A stretch of DNA of 23,297 nt from positions 1 to 23,297 of IMG/VR virus record IMGVR_UViG_3300044799_000193; one strand, given 5' to 3'. The notes below the pieces were generated by a model that ran no database searches, was not told the DNA's origin, and saw nothing but the letters and a program-made list of their open reading frames with translations. The translations under genes and the position numbers were made by a program. Source of the DNA: a virus. Positions 16,027 through 22,452 of the stretch are shown here, piece after piece (position 1 is the first letter of the stretch; every line of letters begins with the position of its first letter).

Positions 16027-16215
16027 TTATCCGTTTCCAAACGATATTTTCAAATTAAATGTTTCTCCAAATGGCAAGTCCATTAGCTTCTTCAATTTCT
16101 CCGTCTGCGAGGCGTCAACTTGGAATTTCACCGTTGCTTCTCCTTCGCCATCAACACTTAACAACACACCACGATTAGGCCGGCTTGCCTCCAAAACGAT
16201 CTCCTCTTTTTTCAC
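16027..16215 (-). CDS. 62-aa protein, function unknown
   Basis: A 62-residue protein beginning with GTG at 16215, four bases after the stop of the upstream membrane peptide. The chain is likely a small beta fold (LLSVDGEGEATVKFQVD) followed by a short helix (QTEKLKKLMDL) and a last strand (TFNLKISFG). No recognised family and no strong ribosome binding site, so translation would depend on coupling to the previous gene. Its place before the terminase genes suggests a head or packaging accessory role, not proven. Confidence 0.6.
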   Translation of the reverse strand: MKKEEIVLEASRPNRGVLLSVDGEGEATVKFQVDASQTEKLKKLMDLPFGETFNLKISFGNG

Positions 16216-16218
16216 TTG

Positions 16219-16311
16219 TCACCGATAAAACAACTTTTGGATATGGCTTTCAAGAAGCATTGCCACCACAAAACCGACAAGAAACCCAAGAATGAAAATC
16301 CAGAAACCCAT
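16219..16311 (-). CDS. 30-aa single-helix membrane peptide
   Basis: The sequence MGFWIFILGFLVGFVVAMLL and ten further residues ending KLFYR forms one long membrane helix with a basic, probably cytoplasmic, C-terminus. The same frame is open further upstream, but that part lies inside another gene. The ATG at 16311 shares its A with the TGA of the upstream exported-protein gene (TGATG), a coupled start. With the 34-aa peptide at 3240-3344 it shows the same plan: an exported beta protein followed at once by a tiny membrane peptide. It may be a holin-like or membrane-adaptor peptide; no family evidence. Confidence 0.58.
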   Translation of the reverse strand: MGFWIFILGFLVGFVVAMLLESHIQKLFYR

Positions 16312-16856
16312 CAGAAATACCAGCGTCCTTCCAAAAATGCTGTGCCAAGATTTGTAGAGGCACTCCCGGACATAATCGGGATAAGTGACGCGCCGATTGA
16401 AAGAGAAGGTGTCAAATATTGCTCGGCGTTTATAACAAAGCCGAACATGGAATTGGCATCGAGTAAGACCAGTCCGCCAATATTTAATTTTGTCCAGGCG
16501 TCTTTGCTTTGCCAAAGAAGCCCGTCAACCTTTAAAAGCGCGGATTGGTTCCCGGCAAGGGAGTTATAACCCACCTGGAGATTTATCCAATCATTGTTCC
16601 AACCAAGGGCGGAGTAGTTGCCAAGATAGCCGATATAAAAATTGCGCGCGGGGTTTTCTTTCGGTTTCTCAACCAACTTCTCGATCGTTTTCGTTTCGAC
16701 ATATCTCACAACTTCGGGAGCGGGTTTTTCTGAAACCACTTCAGGGGCTTTTACGGGGCGGAGTTTCTGCGGCCGGGTATCCTCATACCAAGCGGCACCG
16801 GCGAAACAAGGGAACGCGATCGACAGGACCAGCAAGAACACAAGCAGTTTTCTCAT
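16311..16856 (-). CDS. Exported beta-strand protein ending in Phe (outer-membrane barrel-like)
   Basis: A 181-residue protein from the ATG at 16856, chosen because AGGAGG lies eight bases upstream; three more residues could be added at 16865 at the cost of that site. Residues 1-19/21 form a signal peptide (MRKLLVF, hydrophobic core, CFAGA). Residues about 22-65 are a Pro/Lys/Glu-rich linker. Residues about 70-181 alternate hydrophobic and polar residues (FYIGYLGNYSALGW, WTKLNIGGLVLLD, SLSIGASLIPIM) and end LGTAFLEGRWYF, a terminal Phe typical of outer-membrane barrels. It is the first gene after the sigma-like regulator, ahead of the terminase genes. It could change the cell surface during infection, for example to exclude other phages; that is a guess. 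Confidence 0.82.
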   Translation of the reverse strand: MRKLLVFLLVLSIAFPCFAGAAWYEDTRPQKLRPVKAPEVVSEKPAPEVVRYVETKTIEKLVEKPKENPARNFYIGYLGNYSALGWNNDWINLQVGYNSLAGNQSALLKVDGLLWQSKDAWTKLNIGGLVLLDANSMFGFVINAEQYLTPSLSIGASLIPIMSGSASTNLGTAFLEGRWYF

Positions 16857-16864
16857 GTAGAACA

Positions 16865-16891
16865 CCTCCTACTAATACCGATACGAGGAGG
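16865..16891 (-). promoter_or_regulatory. Hairpin that could hide the ribosome binding site of the exported protein
   Basis: In the minus-strand RNA, CCUCCU (complement of 16886-16891) is followed after a 15-base loop by AGGAGG (complement of 16865-16870). The second arm is the ribosome binding site of the exported protein starting at 16856. Pairing of the two arms would block translation. The anti-ribosome-binding arm lies in the short leader after the sigma-like gene. Six base pairs with a 15-base loop are modest; the exact complementarity to the binding site makes it notable. Confidence 0.4.
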
Positions 16892-16904
16892 AAGTGGCCC
16901 ACTT
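16892..16904. promoter_or_regulatory. Palindrome downstream of sigma-like gene
   Basis: AAGTGG C CCACTT is a perfect two-fold repeat around one central base, located between the stop of the sigma-like gene and the hairpin that overlaps the next ribosome binding site. It could be a protein-binding operator or a small RNA stem. No convincing promoter hexamers accompany it. Confidence 0.35.
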
Positions 16905-16905
16905 T

Positions 16906-17157
16906 TTAGCTAAATTTATAAGAAGAAAGGATAATTATTTTAAGTTCTTTCAAAATAGCGCATAGGCGTCTTTGTAGCGTGGTTCGGGGGATTCCGAGGA
17001 GTTCTGATAGCTGGCGGACCGAGTGAGGCCGATAAGGAAAAATCCCGTAGTAACGTTGGACAACATCGGCTTTTTTGGGATCCAAGTGGCCCAATATATC
17101 TTCACCAATTTGTGAATAAGTTTCCCAAACCAATTCATCAAGAGTGAATCGTTTCAT
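16906..17157 (-). CDS. Sigma-70 region 4-like regulator
   Basis: An 83-residue protein. The stretch from residue about 22 onwards, ILGHLDPKKADVVQRYYGI and then SVRQLSELLGIPRTTLQRRL, followed by CAILKELK, matches region 4 of sigma factors (DPxxADVVxxxYG, LxELxxLLGIxxxTxQxR). That helix-turn-helix contacts the -35 element and the RNA polymerase flap. No region 2 is present, so alone it cannot melt promoters; phages use similar small proteins to redirect polymerase to late genes. It starts by ATGA overlap with the resolvase gene and ends just before the morphogenesis module, fitting a late-gene switch. Role inferred. Confidence 0.78.
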   Translation of the reverse strand: MKRFTLDELVWETYSQIGEDILGHLDPKKADVVQRYYGIFPYRPHSVRQLSELLGIPRTTLQRRLCAILKELKIIILSSYKFS

Positions 17158-17501
17158 AACTCATCAACTTGGATCACAACCCGAGGATTTCCCTTGTCAA
17201 TAAGACTTCCCCAAATGCCACCGATTACTTGTCTATCGTTTTTTATTATTTTAGCAAACTCAAGAGAATCAAAAATAACTGATAAACAATTGTGAGCATC
17301 TTTACGCATATCTTTCAGATAAAGCATTACTGACACACGAACCAATCCGCCAATTTCCCGCTTGAACTTTACTGGCACTTGGCGGGCAAAAGCCGCCTTG
17401 TAGCGTTTAATCTCATCATTGGCATAAAAAGCACGGCCCCGGGCAAAGCGCAAAACATTCTTCTGCGAAGGAATCTCGCCCTTAACCTCGAATTTAATCA
17501 T
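17154..17501 (-). CDS. RusA-like Holliday junction resolvase
   Basis: A 115-residue protein from the ATG at 17501; a start at 17570 would add 23 residues with no counterpart in the family. The pattern GEIPSQKNVLRFARGRAFY, then KDMRKDAHNCLSVIFDSL and IIKNDRQVIGG, matches RusA nucleases, which cut four-way DNA junctions before packaging. In the usual K-x-D-x-D-N motif the second Asp is His here (D68, H70, N71), while D78 and D89 remain, so one metal ligand is changed. A possible 14-residue reading frame (17498-17542) with an AGGAGG 13 bases upstream ends in ATGA over the chosen start, supporting it. Good match, activity uncertain. Confidence 0.82.
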   Translation of the reverse strand: MIKFEVKGEIPSQKNVLRFARGRAFYANDEIKRYKAAFARQVPVKFKREIGGLVRVSVMLYLKDMRKDAHNCLSVIFDSLEFAKIIKNDRQVIGGIWGSLIDKGNPRVVIQVDEL

Positions 17502-17550
17502 ATCTCCCCGCACATTGCCTCGATATTTTTCTTGCGTGTCATCCGTTTTT

Positions 17551-18753
17551 TTAATCCTCCTTTGTTTCATGCGAACTCACCAGCAAATAAAAGATCTTTT
17601 CCATCTGGTTGGCCGTCCTCTCCCAAGTGAACTGCTGGATACAATCGTGTCCGGCTCGGGCAATCCGTTCTCTTTTTTGCCGATCGTCGAGCAACTCTAG
17701 GCAGGCTTTAGCCAGCTTGTCCGGTTCGCGTGGCGGAACCAATATAACGGTTTGCCCTGGAACGGAATAATCAGCCAGAGCCCCCATCTGCGTGCTAACA
17801 CAAGCGGTGCCACAGGACATCGCCTCCATCGGCGGTGAGCACCAACCTTCCACCCAGCTGGGCAAAACGAACAAATCCGCGCGGCAATAAAGATCTCTTA
17901 AAGCTTCATCCGACAGATCGGCATGATACTCCGCCCAATCGGGCGCCTGGTGCCGGTGCAAACCGGATCCGAACAGTGCGACTTTAATGGTCGGTTTTAC
18001 TTGCCTAACTTGGACCAGGGCGGCTATTCCATCCTGGTCTCCCCGCCAGATTTCGCCTCGGAAAGGCATTAAAATCAAATCGCCTCGTTTCTCGACCGAC
18101 TGCTGGCAGGAGAAAAAGGCGGCATCGTTACCAATCTCGACGCGGCCTATCACTTTCTGCCCGAAGTTATTTTCGATCAGCTCGCGCAGCCAACTGGAAG
18201 TCGTGAATATCTTGAGCGGCAACCGGTAGGTCCGGTCCAGTCGCTGCTTATAGCTTTTAAGTTGCAGATCTGGTGGTTCCACCTGCGGCATCGCCTGGCT
18301 TGGGCGATCACCGAGAAGTTCCCAGCACTGCGGATCGTTCCAAATACCCCAGGTCTCATAATGCTGGACAAAATAGAGTTTCTGGCCGAACGACCCTTTA
18401 AGGTCTGCAACAAATCGCGCAGTTTCCGCAGCCGTGGCAATGATCACGTCGCTGGGTGGCAACCGTTTGGCAAAACGCGGCGAAAAGAACGGGATTCTGA
18501 TGATCTTGGCTTTCAGTTTGAACCAACGGACTTCCCGACCAAGCCGGAGCCGACGGACCATGATTAGGAACGATTCCAACCAAGTCCGCAATCCTCTCCT
18601 GACCCGGAATTTTTCGATTAGCAACGGATAGACGATATTAACTTCATGCCCTTTATCGATCAGACGGTTTGAACATTCATAAACGGTTCTGATCCCGCCA
18701 CTGAAACCGATCCCCGGTAAGACAAAGGTGATCCTCATCTTATGAGTTGTCAT
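17551..18753 (-). CDS. GT4-type glycosyltransferase
   Basis: A 400-residue protein with the two-domain GT-B fold. The N-terminal domain begins RITFVLPGIGFSGGIRTVYE, with the Gly-rich loop that binds the acceptor side. The C-terminal domain has LPSWVEGWCSPPMEAMSCGT, giving the E302-x7-E310 motif that binds the sugar nucleotide in family GT4. No membrane helix is visible. GT4 enzymes transfer sugars to lipids, proteins or other glycans. The start overlaps the radical SAM stop by ATGA, and the stop lies about 50 bases before the resolvase start, so the gene sits inside the phage operon. It may alter a surface glycan (to avoid superinfection) or glycosylate a product of the radical SAM gene; both are inferences. 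Confidence 0.9.
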   Translation of the reverse strand: MTTHKMRITFVLPGIGFSGGIRTVYECSNRLIDKGHEVNIVYPLLIEKFRVRRGLRTWLESFLIMVRRLRLGREVRWFKLKAKIIRIPFFSPRFAKRLPPSDVIIATAAETARFVADLKGSFGQKLYFVQHYETWGIWNDPQCWELLGDRPSQAMPQVEPPDLQLKSYKQRLDRTYRLPLKIFTTSSWLRELIENNFGQKVIGRVEIGNDAAFFSCQQSVEKRGDLILMPFRGEIWRGDQDGIAALVQVRQVKPTIKVALFGSGLHRHQAPDWAEYHADLSDEALRDLYCRADLFVLPSWVEGWCSPPMEAMSCGTACVSTQMGALADYSVPGQTVILVPPREPDKLAKACLELLDDRQKRERIARAGHDCIQQFTWERTANQMEKIFYLLVSSHETKED

Positions 18754-19910
18754 TTCAATAAAATCTCCTTAACAAAGATAAATATCGCGAAAAGCGACAT
18801 TACCAAAAAAAAGACCATTATCTTAAAGTCTGGTTTCGTTTCATCCCCTCCATTTACCGTCAACCTTTTTGTGATAAATTTTATCGCCAAGCCGACAAAA
18901 GGGAGCGCGTTGTTATTTACGCTCCAATCGGTCGCCCAAGTATTGACGCAACCCCGGCAAACCCTGGCTGTTTTCCTTCCTTCTTCGGCTTCTTTGTTCC
19001 CCCAGATCTCGGCCGGAGTTTCCTCTTTAACGTTACCGATCCTGACATCGCATAGCCGCAGGCAGGGCATGACATCCCCGTTCGACCGCAGGATGAAAAA
19101 GGACCGCATGGCGTAGCAATCAAAATCGATCATCTTCTCTTTCAATATCTTGGCGACCAGGTAGTTATGGAATGACGGCCGGAGGCGCTCGATGGCATCG
19201 AGCATTTTGGTCCGTTCGGACTCCATCCCTTCCCCCGCGCCTGTCTTGCCTACGTTATGGTAGTAAGGCGCCTCATCATAAAGCTGAACGATAAAATGCA
19301 CGCCCTTCTTATTGGCGTAATCCTCCGTTTCCCCGACATAATCAATAGTCAAGGGATGAAGTGTTAAGCCGGCCACCACAAACAAATTATCTTCATATTT
19401 TTCTTTAAGCTTTAAGAGTTCGTCGATTAGATGGTCTGCCTTATCGAAATTCCCCTTTACTCCGCGGATCCTGTCGTGGTGTTCCCCTACCCCATCCACA
19501 GACACCCCCACATCGATCTCCACCCCATTTTCGAGCGCTCCCAAAACGACCTTTAACACCTTTTCAGGCAGAGTTGCATTGGTGCTCAATGTGAACCGGA
19601 TCTTGGGCAGTTTCTGATGAATGAGCAAAATAATATCCAGCAGGTCATCACGCAAAGCCGGTTCACCGCCGGTAAGCAAAACGCATTCCAAATGCTTAAA
19701 GAGAGGGTCAGAAAATGCCTTCTTGATCTGCTCCAAGGTCAAAATGCCCGGGTCCGGCTTTTGCTTCCAGATGTCGCACAGCTGGCAGCGCGAATTGCAG
19801 GCGCTGGTGATCTCCCAGGTGATCCACCTGACCGGGATCTCCCGGCGAAACAACCTGGCAACAGCCGTGCTGATGTTACACCGGATTATATTAAGCGTTC
19901 TACCAAACAT
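18750..19910 (-). CDS. Radical SAM/SPASM protein with C-terminal membrane helix
   Basis: A 386-residue protein. C38-x3-C42-x2-C45 (ACNSRCQLC) binds the iron-sulfur cluster that cleaves S-adenosylmethionine, with GGEP at 81-84 as the SAM-binding motif. The C-terminal half has a SPASM-like Cys set (C265, C283, C287, C318, C321), typical of enzymes with extra clusters that modify peptides or sugars. Residues about 364-382 (IMVFFLVMSLFAIFIFV) form one membrane helix, uncommon for this family, probably holding the enzyme at the inner membrane. The start at 19910 overlaps a possible 38-aa frame, and the stop overlaps the glycosyltransferase start. A likely substrate is unknown; no precursor peptide is evident nearby, except the 38-aa frame at 19886-20002. 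Confidence 0.9.
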   Translation of the reverse strand: MFGRTLNIIRCNISTAVARLFRREIPVRWITWEITSACNSRCQLCDIWKQKPDPGILTLEQIKKAFSDPLFKHLECVLLTGGEPALRDDLLDIILLIHQKLPKIRFTLSTNATLPEKVLKVVLGALENGVEIDVGVSVDGVGEHHDRIRGVKGNFDKADHLIDELLKLKEKYEDNLFVVAGLTLHPLTIDYVGETEDYANKKGVHFIVQLYDEAPYYHNVGKTGAGEGMESERTKMLDAIERLRPSFHNYLVAKILKEKMIDFDCYAMRSFFILRSNGDVMPCLRLCDVRIGNVKEETPAEIWGNKEAEEGRKTARVCRGCVNTWATDWSVNNNALPFVGLAIKFITKRLTVNGGDETKPDFKIMVFFLVMSLFAIFIFVKEILLK

Positions 19911-20002
19911 CTTAAATATCTACTCCCTGATGATTCCCATTCAATTCTCCAATCCCGGCGCAACAATAATATTTTGCCTTCGTTGTATTCGGATTCGCTC
20001 AT
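19886..20002 (-). CDS. 38-aa peptide between helicase and radical SAM genes
   Basis: An open frame starting by ATGA overlap with the helicase stop, with AAGG four bases upstream. It begins MSESEYNEGKILLLRRDWRI and ends in a basic Arg-rich tail (YLRCLVERLI). It overlaps the start of the radical SAM gene by 25 bases in another frame. Acidic then basic, it has no membrane helix. As the small frame directly before a SPASM enzyme it could be a substrate peptide or only a coupling leader; its single Cys gives little support for a crosslinked peptide. Confidence 0.4.
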   Translation of the reverse strand: MSESEYNEGKILLLRRDWRIEWESSGSRYLRCLVERLI

Positions 20003-21246
20003 ATTACCTTCTCAACAAACTCCGAATATTCTGGATTAAACTGCATTCTTATATCCCCGATCGGGCCCATCTTGTTTTTAGCAACCCTCACCAGCGCCTC
20101 TTTGTCGTTCGCATCGCCGGAATAGATGGCCTCCCGGTGAATAAAAAGAACAATGTCTGCGTCTTGCTCGATCGCCCCACTATCCCGAAGATCCGACAAC
20201 ATAGGCCGTTTATCCGCCCGTTTCTCAAGTTCACGATTTGCTTGGTGCAAAAGCAGGACTGGAATTTTATATTGCTTTGCCATTTCCTTTATGGCGAATG
20301 TCTTATCCGCTATTTCCAAATCAAACCGATCACGCTTAACAGAGGGCTTGATCTTTGTTAGCTGGTCTATCACCATGAATTTATACTTGCCAGACTTTAA
20401 TAGATCAGCCAACTCAACTACATTCGCCGAACCCTTGTCATAAATCGTTAGGGGAAATCGACCCTCAACGATCGATTCCCCAAGGTGCATTATTTTTTTA
20501 ATATCATGTTCGCTCATTTCCCTTAACATCGAAGTTGTTGCGATCCGCGCATATTTAGCTATTATCTTTCTGATAACCATTTGATTGGTCATTTCAAGAT
20601 TGATGAACAAAACAGGAGCCAAGCATTCACGCGCTACATGACAAGCAATATTAAGGGAAAGGGTAGTCTTGCCAGACGAAGGCCGGCCAGAAAGCACGAT
20701 CATATCCCCCGCCCTCATTCCTCCAATCGTTTCGTCAAGATAATTAAAGCCGGTCTTATAGCCGGTTTCTTTCAGATATTCCCCGGATTGAAACTTGTCC
20801 ATTTCGCTGTTAAGCAAGAGTTTAAGCTCACTTAATTGGCCAGTCGTTGCCTCCATGCTGCGCAGATCATCCGCCATTCTTACAATGTCCTCCGGGGTCC
20901 TTTCTTCATCCGAATTTTTTATAGCCTCGCACTTTATCTCTTTGGCATAATCAACAATCGCGTTTTCGAGATAAGAAAATCCGACAACATGGTCTATCAA
21001 GGAAGCCAAATATTCACCCGGCGGGAATTGCCAGTCCTTCGTATTTTCCTTTAAAATCTCACCATAAAGCGTAGGCAAATTTATCGGCTTGCCGTTTTTA
21101 GCCAACTCCTTGATCTTGTCCCAAATAACCCGATGCTCAATGAAATAAAAATCCTCTTGGTTCAAAAAACCGACCTTTGCAACCAGGTAATCTCTCCAAA
21201 TCACCGCGCCAAGGACCCTACACTCAATCTCCTGCTGTCTATTCAT
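19999..21246 (-). CDS. dnaB: Replicative DNA helicase, DnaB family
   Basis: A 415-residue protein. The N-terminal domain is a compact helical DnaB-type domain (CRVLGAVIWRDY). The C-terminal RecA-type motor has Walker A GRPSSGKTT at 187-195, Walker B FMVIDQL at 290-296, LLLHQANRELEKR at 331-343 and LSDLRDSGAIEQDADIV at 350-366, the DnaB signature. It unwinds the phage DNA at the fork as a hexamer. Length is slightly short for DnaB (bacterial forms are about 450-470). It follows the initiator-like gene with an eight-base overlap, the usual order of initiator then helicase. Confidence 0.95.
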   Translation of the reverse strand: MNRQQEIECRVLGAVIWRDYLVAKVGFLNQEDFYFIEHRVIWDKIKELAKNGKPINLPTLYGEILKENTKDWQFPPGEYLASLIDHVVGFSYLENAIVDYAKEIKCEAIKNSDEERTPEDIVRMADDLRSMEATTGQLSELKLLLNSEMDKFQSGEYLKETGYKTGFNYLDETIGGMRAGDMIVLSGRPSSGKTTLSLNIACHVARECLAPVLFINLEMTNQMVIRKIIAKYARIATTSMLREMSEHDIKKIMHLGESIVEGRFPLTIYDKGSANVVELADLLKSGKYKFMVIDQLTKIKPSVKRDRFDLEIADKTFAIKEMAKQYKIPVLLLHQANRELEKRADKRPMLSDLRDSGAIEQDADIVLFIHREAIYSGDANDKEALVRVAKNKMGPIGDIRMQFNPEYSEFVEKVI

Positions 21247-21952
21247 TCTTGCCTCCTATCAACTGGAACTTCTGAACCGGCTCATTTTGTTTTTCTTTTG
21301 ATTGGCCAAATATTTCCCAGGGCTTAATCCCTTTGCCTGCAGTTTCAAAAATTTTTCTTTCCAATTCTTTCACATCTACTCCGGCCATAAGCGCGGCATT
21401 AAGACTTGACCGGGCCGATTTAACCAATCCTAAAACCGCCGCGTCAATCGGGTTCTTTGATCTCCAGCTATTTAGGAGAAAATCCAAAACTACCCCCCTG
21501 TTTCCTAGGGGTGGTGGGGTATTGTTTTTGGGGAGGGGAATAGGAGATGAAGATGGAGATGAAGATGGAGATGCATGTTTTGCATGGGGTTTTGCATTCC
21601 ATCTTGCATGTGCCGCCATGCTTCTTTTTTTTGATATTGCTTTTGCTTGATGGTATTCTCGGTGCATTTTTCGGCATAAAACATACTTATTTTCAACATA
21701 CTCACAAACCCCTTTATCAATCAATTCTTTTAGTGTTTTGTTAAATTCTTTTGCTGACTTTTTGCTGACATTTTGAATGGCCTTTGCTTCTACACATCCG
21801 CGAGCTGGGGCAAACCACATAAAACATAAAATATCTATCCACAGCCCCTTTGCAGCATAGCTACAGGCTTGCAACCCGAGATCTGACAACCAATCTTTTG
21901 GATAAAATTGGAAGGCTGGTCGTTCATCAAATTTAGTAGTTTCTCTTGTCAT
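21239..21952 (-). CDS. Replication initiator/helicase loader-like protein
   Basis: A 237-residue protein. Residues 12-110 resemble the N-terminal winged-helix part of phage replication proteins (AFQFYPKDWLSDLGLQAC, then AAKGLWIDILCFMW and KKRSMAAHARWN). Residues about 120-150 are a low-complexity linker (HAKHASPSSSPSSSPIPLPK). The C-terminal part is helical (SARSSLNAALMAGVDVKEL) and may touch the helicase encoded directly downstream. Phage proteins of this plan bind the origin and recruit DnaB. The start overlaps the upstream gene by ATGA. The linker DNA contains 12-base repeats that may be origin elements. Assignment is by pattern and neighbourhood. Confidence 0.8.
   Translation of the reverse strand: MTRETTKFDERPAFQFYPKDWLSDLGLQACSYAAKGLWIDILCFMWFAPARGCVEAKAIQNVSKKSAKEFNKTLKELIDKGVCEYVENKYVLCRKMHREYHQAKAISKKRSMAAHARWNAKPHAKHASPSSSPSSSPIPLPKNNTPPPLGNRGVVLDFLLNSWRSKNPIDAAVLGLVKSARSSLNAALMAGVDVKELERKIFETAGKGIKPWEIFGQSKEKQNEPVQKFQLIGGKNE
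21493..21610. other. Candidate replication origin inside the initiator-like gene
   Basis: A cluster of unusual DNA in the linker part of the initiator-like gene. On the plus strand: CCCCT/AGGGG (21495-21511) forms an inverted repeat; GGGG runs lie at 21508, 21516, 21530 and 21535; a 12-base unit GGAGATGAAGAT repeats 2.6 times (21543-21573); TGCAT occurs at 21572, 21581, 21593 and 21605, the last three at exact 12-base spacing, mostly as TTTTGCATG. A T-rich stretch follows near 21620-21660. Lambda-like phages have repeat origins inside their initiator gene at the same relative place. The repeats also encode a low-complexity protein linker, so coding drift is an alternative explanation. Confidence 0.4.
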
Positions 21953-22284
21953 CCTGTTCCTATTTTTGCATGATTGGGAAAAAGAGATTGTTGAATTATG
22001 GCCGGCTGTTTTCTGATGAGTTCCGGGGTATTGATCGGAGAGATTATTTTAGGGAAGCTGTCAGCATCAATTAGGTGCGAGTTTCTAGAAGATAAAAATA
22101 GTCCCTCAAGCCAAGGGTTCTCTTTGGCGCGGTTTAATATGAATTCCCAATTTTTGAAATTACGGAAACTTGGGTAAAGGCAGGTCTTTAAGTTTTCCCC
22201 CATTTCTGATTTGAAAAAAACATAAAAAAAGGTTCCACCCTGATTGGATCTGTATTCCTCAACCTTCAAAATCTTGGCCCTCAT
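21949..22284 (-). CDS. 111-aa protein of replication module, function unknown
   Basis: A 111-residue protein starting after GGAAAGGAAG. The N-terminal half is probably a beta fold (AKILKVEEYRSNQGGTFFYV, then a strand before KTCLYPSFRNF). The phrase HLIDADSFPKI near residue 75 resembles short phage proteins that precede replication genes, but I cannot name a family with confidence. Its position upstream of the initiator-like gene, with ATGA overlap, suggests a replication or DNA-binding accessory such as a single-strand binding protein. That is an inference. Confidence 0.7.
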   Translation of the reverse strand: MRAKILKVEEYRSNQGGTFFYVFFKSEMGENLKTCLYPSFRNFKNWEFILNRAKENPWLEGLFLSSRNSHLIDADSFPKIISPINTPELIRKQPAIIQQSLFPNHAKIGTG

Positions 22285-22300
22285 CCGGGAGCTTCCTTTC

Positions 22301-22314
22301 CGCGCTTTAGCGCG
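22301..22314 (-). promoter_or_regulatory. Short GC hairpin before the 111-aa gene
   Basis: CGCGCTTTAGCGCG is a perfect inverted repeat. In the minus-strand RNA it forms a five-pair CGCGC/GCGCG stem with a UAAA loop, just before the purine-rich ribosome binding site of the 111-aa gene. No U-run follows, so it is not a terminator. It may tune translation or RNA stability in the 33-base gap. Confidence 0.35.
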
Positions 22315-22317
22315 TGG

Positions 22318-22452
22318 TTATTTTAACTTACACTTGTCAATCAAATAAATTAAAATGCCTGCACTAACAACAATAAGAAACGTGAACACCCAAGTTGTCT
22401 GCCAACTATAAAGCGTCTTTAATCCTATTTCAGCTAAAAATTCGTTTGTCAT
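22318..22452 (-). CDS. 44-aa single-helix membrane protein
   Basis: An open frame with a strong ribosome binding site (AGGAG, seven bases before ATG). The product starts MTNEFLAEIGLKTLYSWQTT, then a hydrophobic segment (VFTFLIVVSAGILIYLI, residues about 22-38) and a basic end DKCKLK. One membrane helix, N-terminus probably outside by the charge rule. It overlaps the previous frame by 23 bases. Location in the replication module does not fit a typical holin place; it may tether a replication or surface component to the membrane. Function unknown. Confidence 0.62.
   Translation of the reverse strand: MTNEFLAEIGLKTLYSWQTTWVFTFLIVVSAGILIYLIDKCKLK

Noticed and set aside
16312-16515. Upstream part of the frame ending at 16219 (98-aa version).
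   Set aside because: It lies wholly inside the exported-protein gene in another frame and is Arg/Cys-rich shadow sequence; only the last 30 codons after the TGATG junction look real.
16906-16960. TATAAA-like hexamer with a TTGAAA upstream on the minus strand.
   Set aside because: The spacing is about 27 bases, too long for a standard promoter, and the DNA is AT-rich coding sequence.
17498-17542. 14-residue frame before the resolvase start.
   Set aside because: Too short to call as a gene; its AGGAGG is 13 bases away. Kept only as support for the resolvase start.
21543-21610. Repeats as a CRISPR array.
   Set aside because: Units are 5-12 bases without spacers of usual size and lie within a coding frame.
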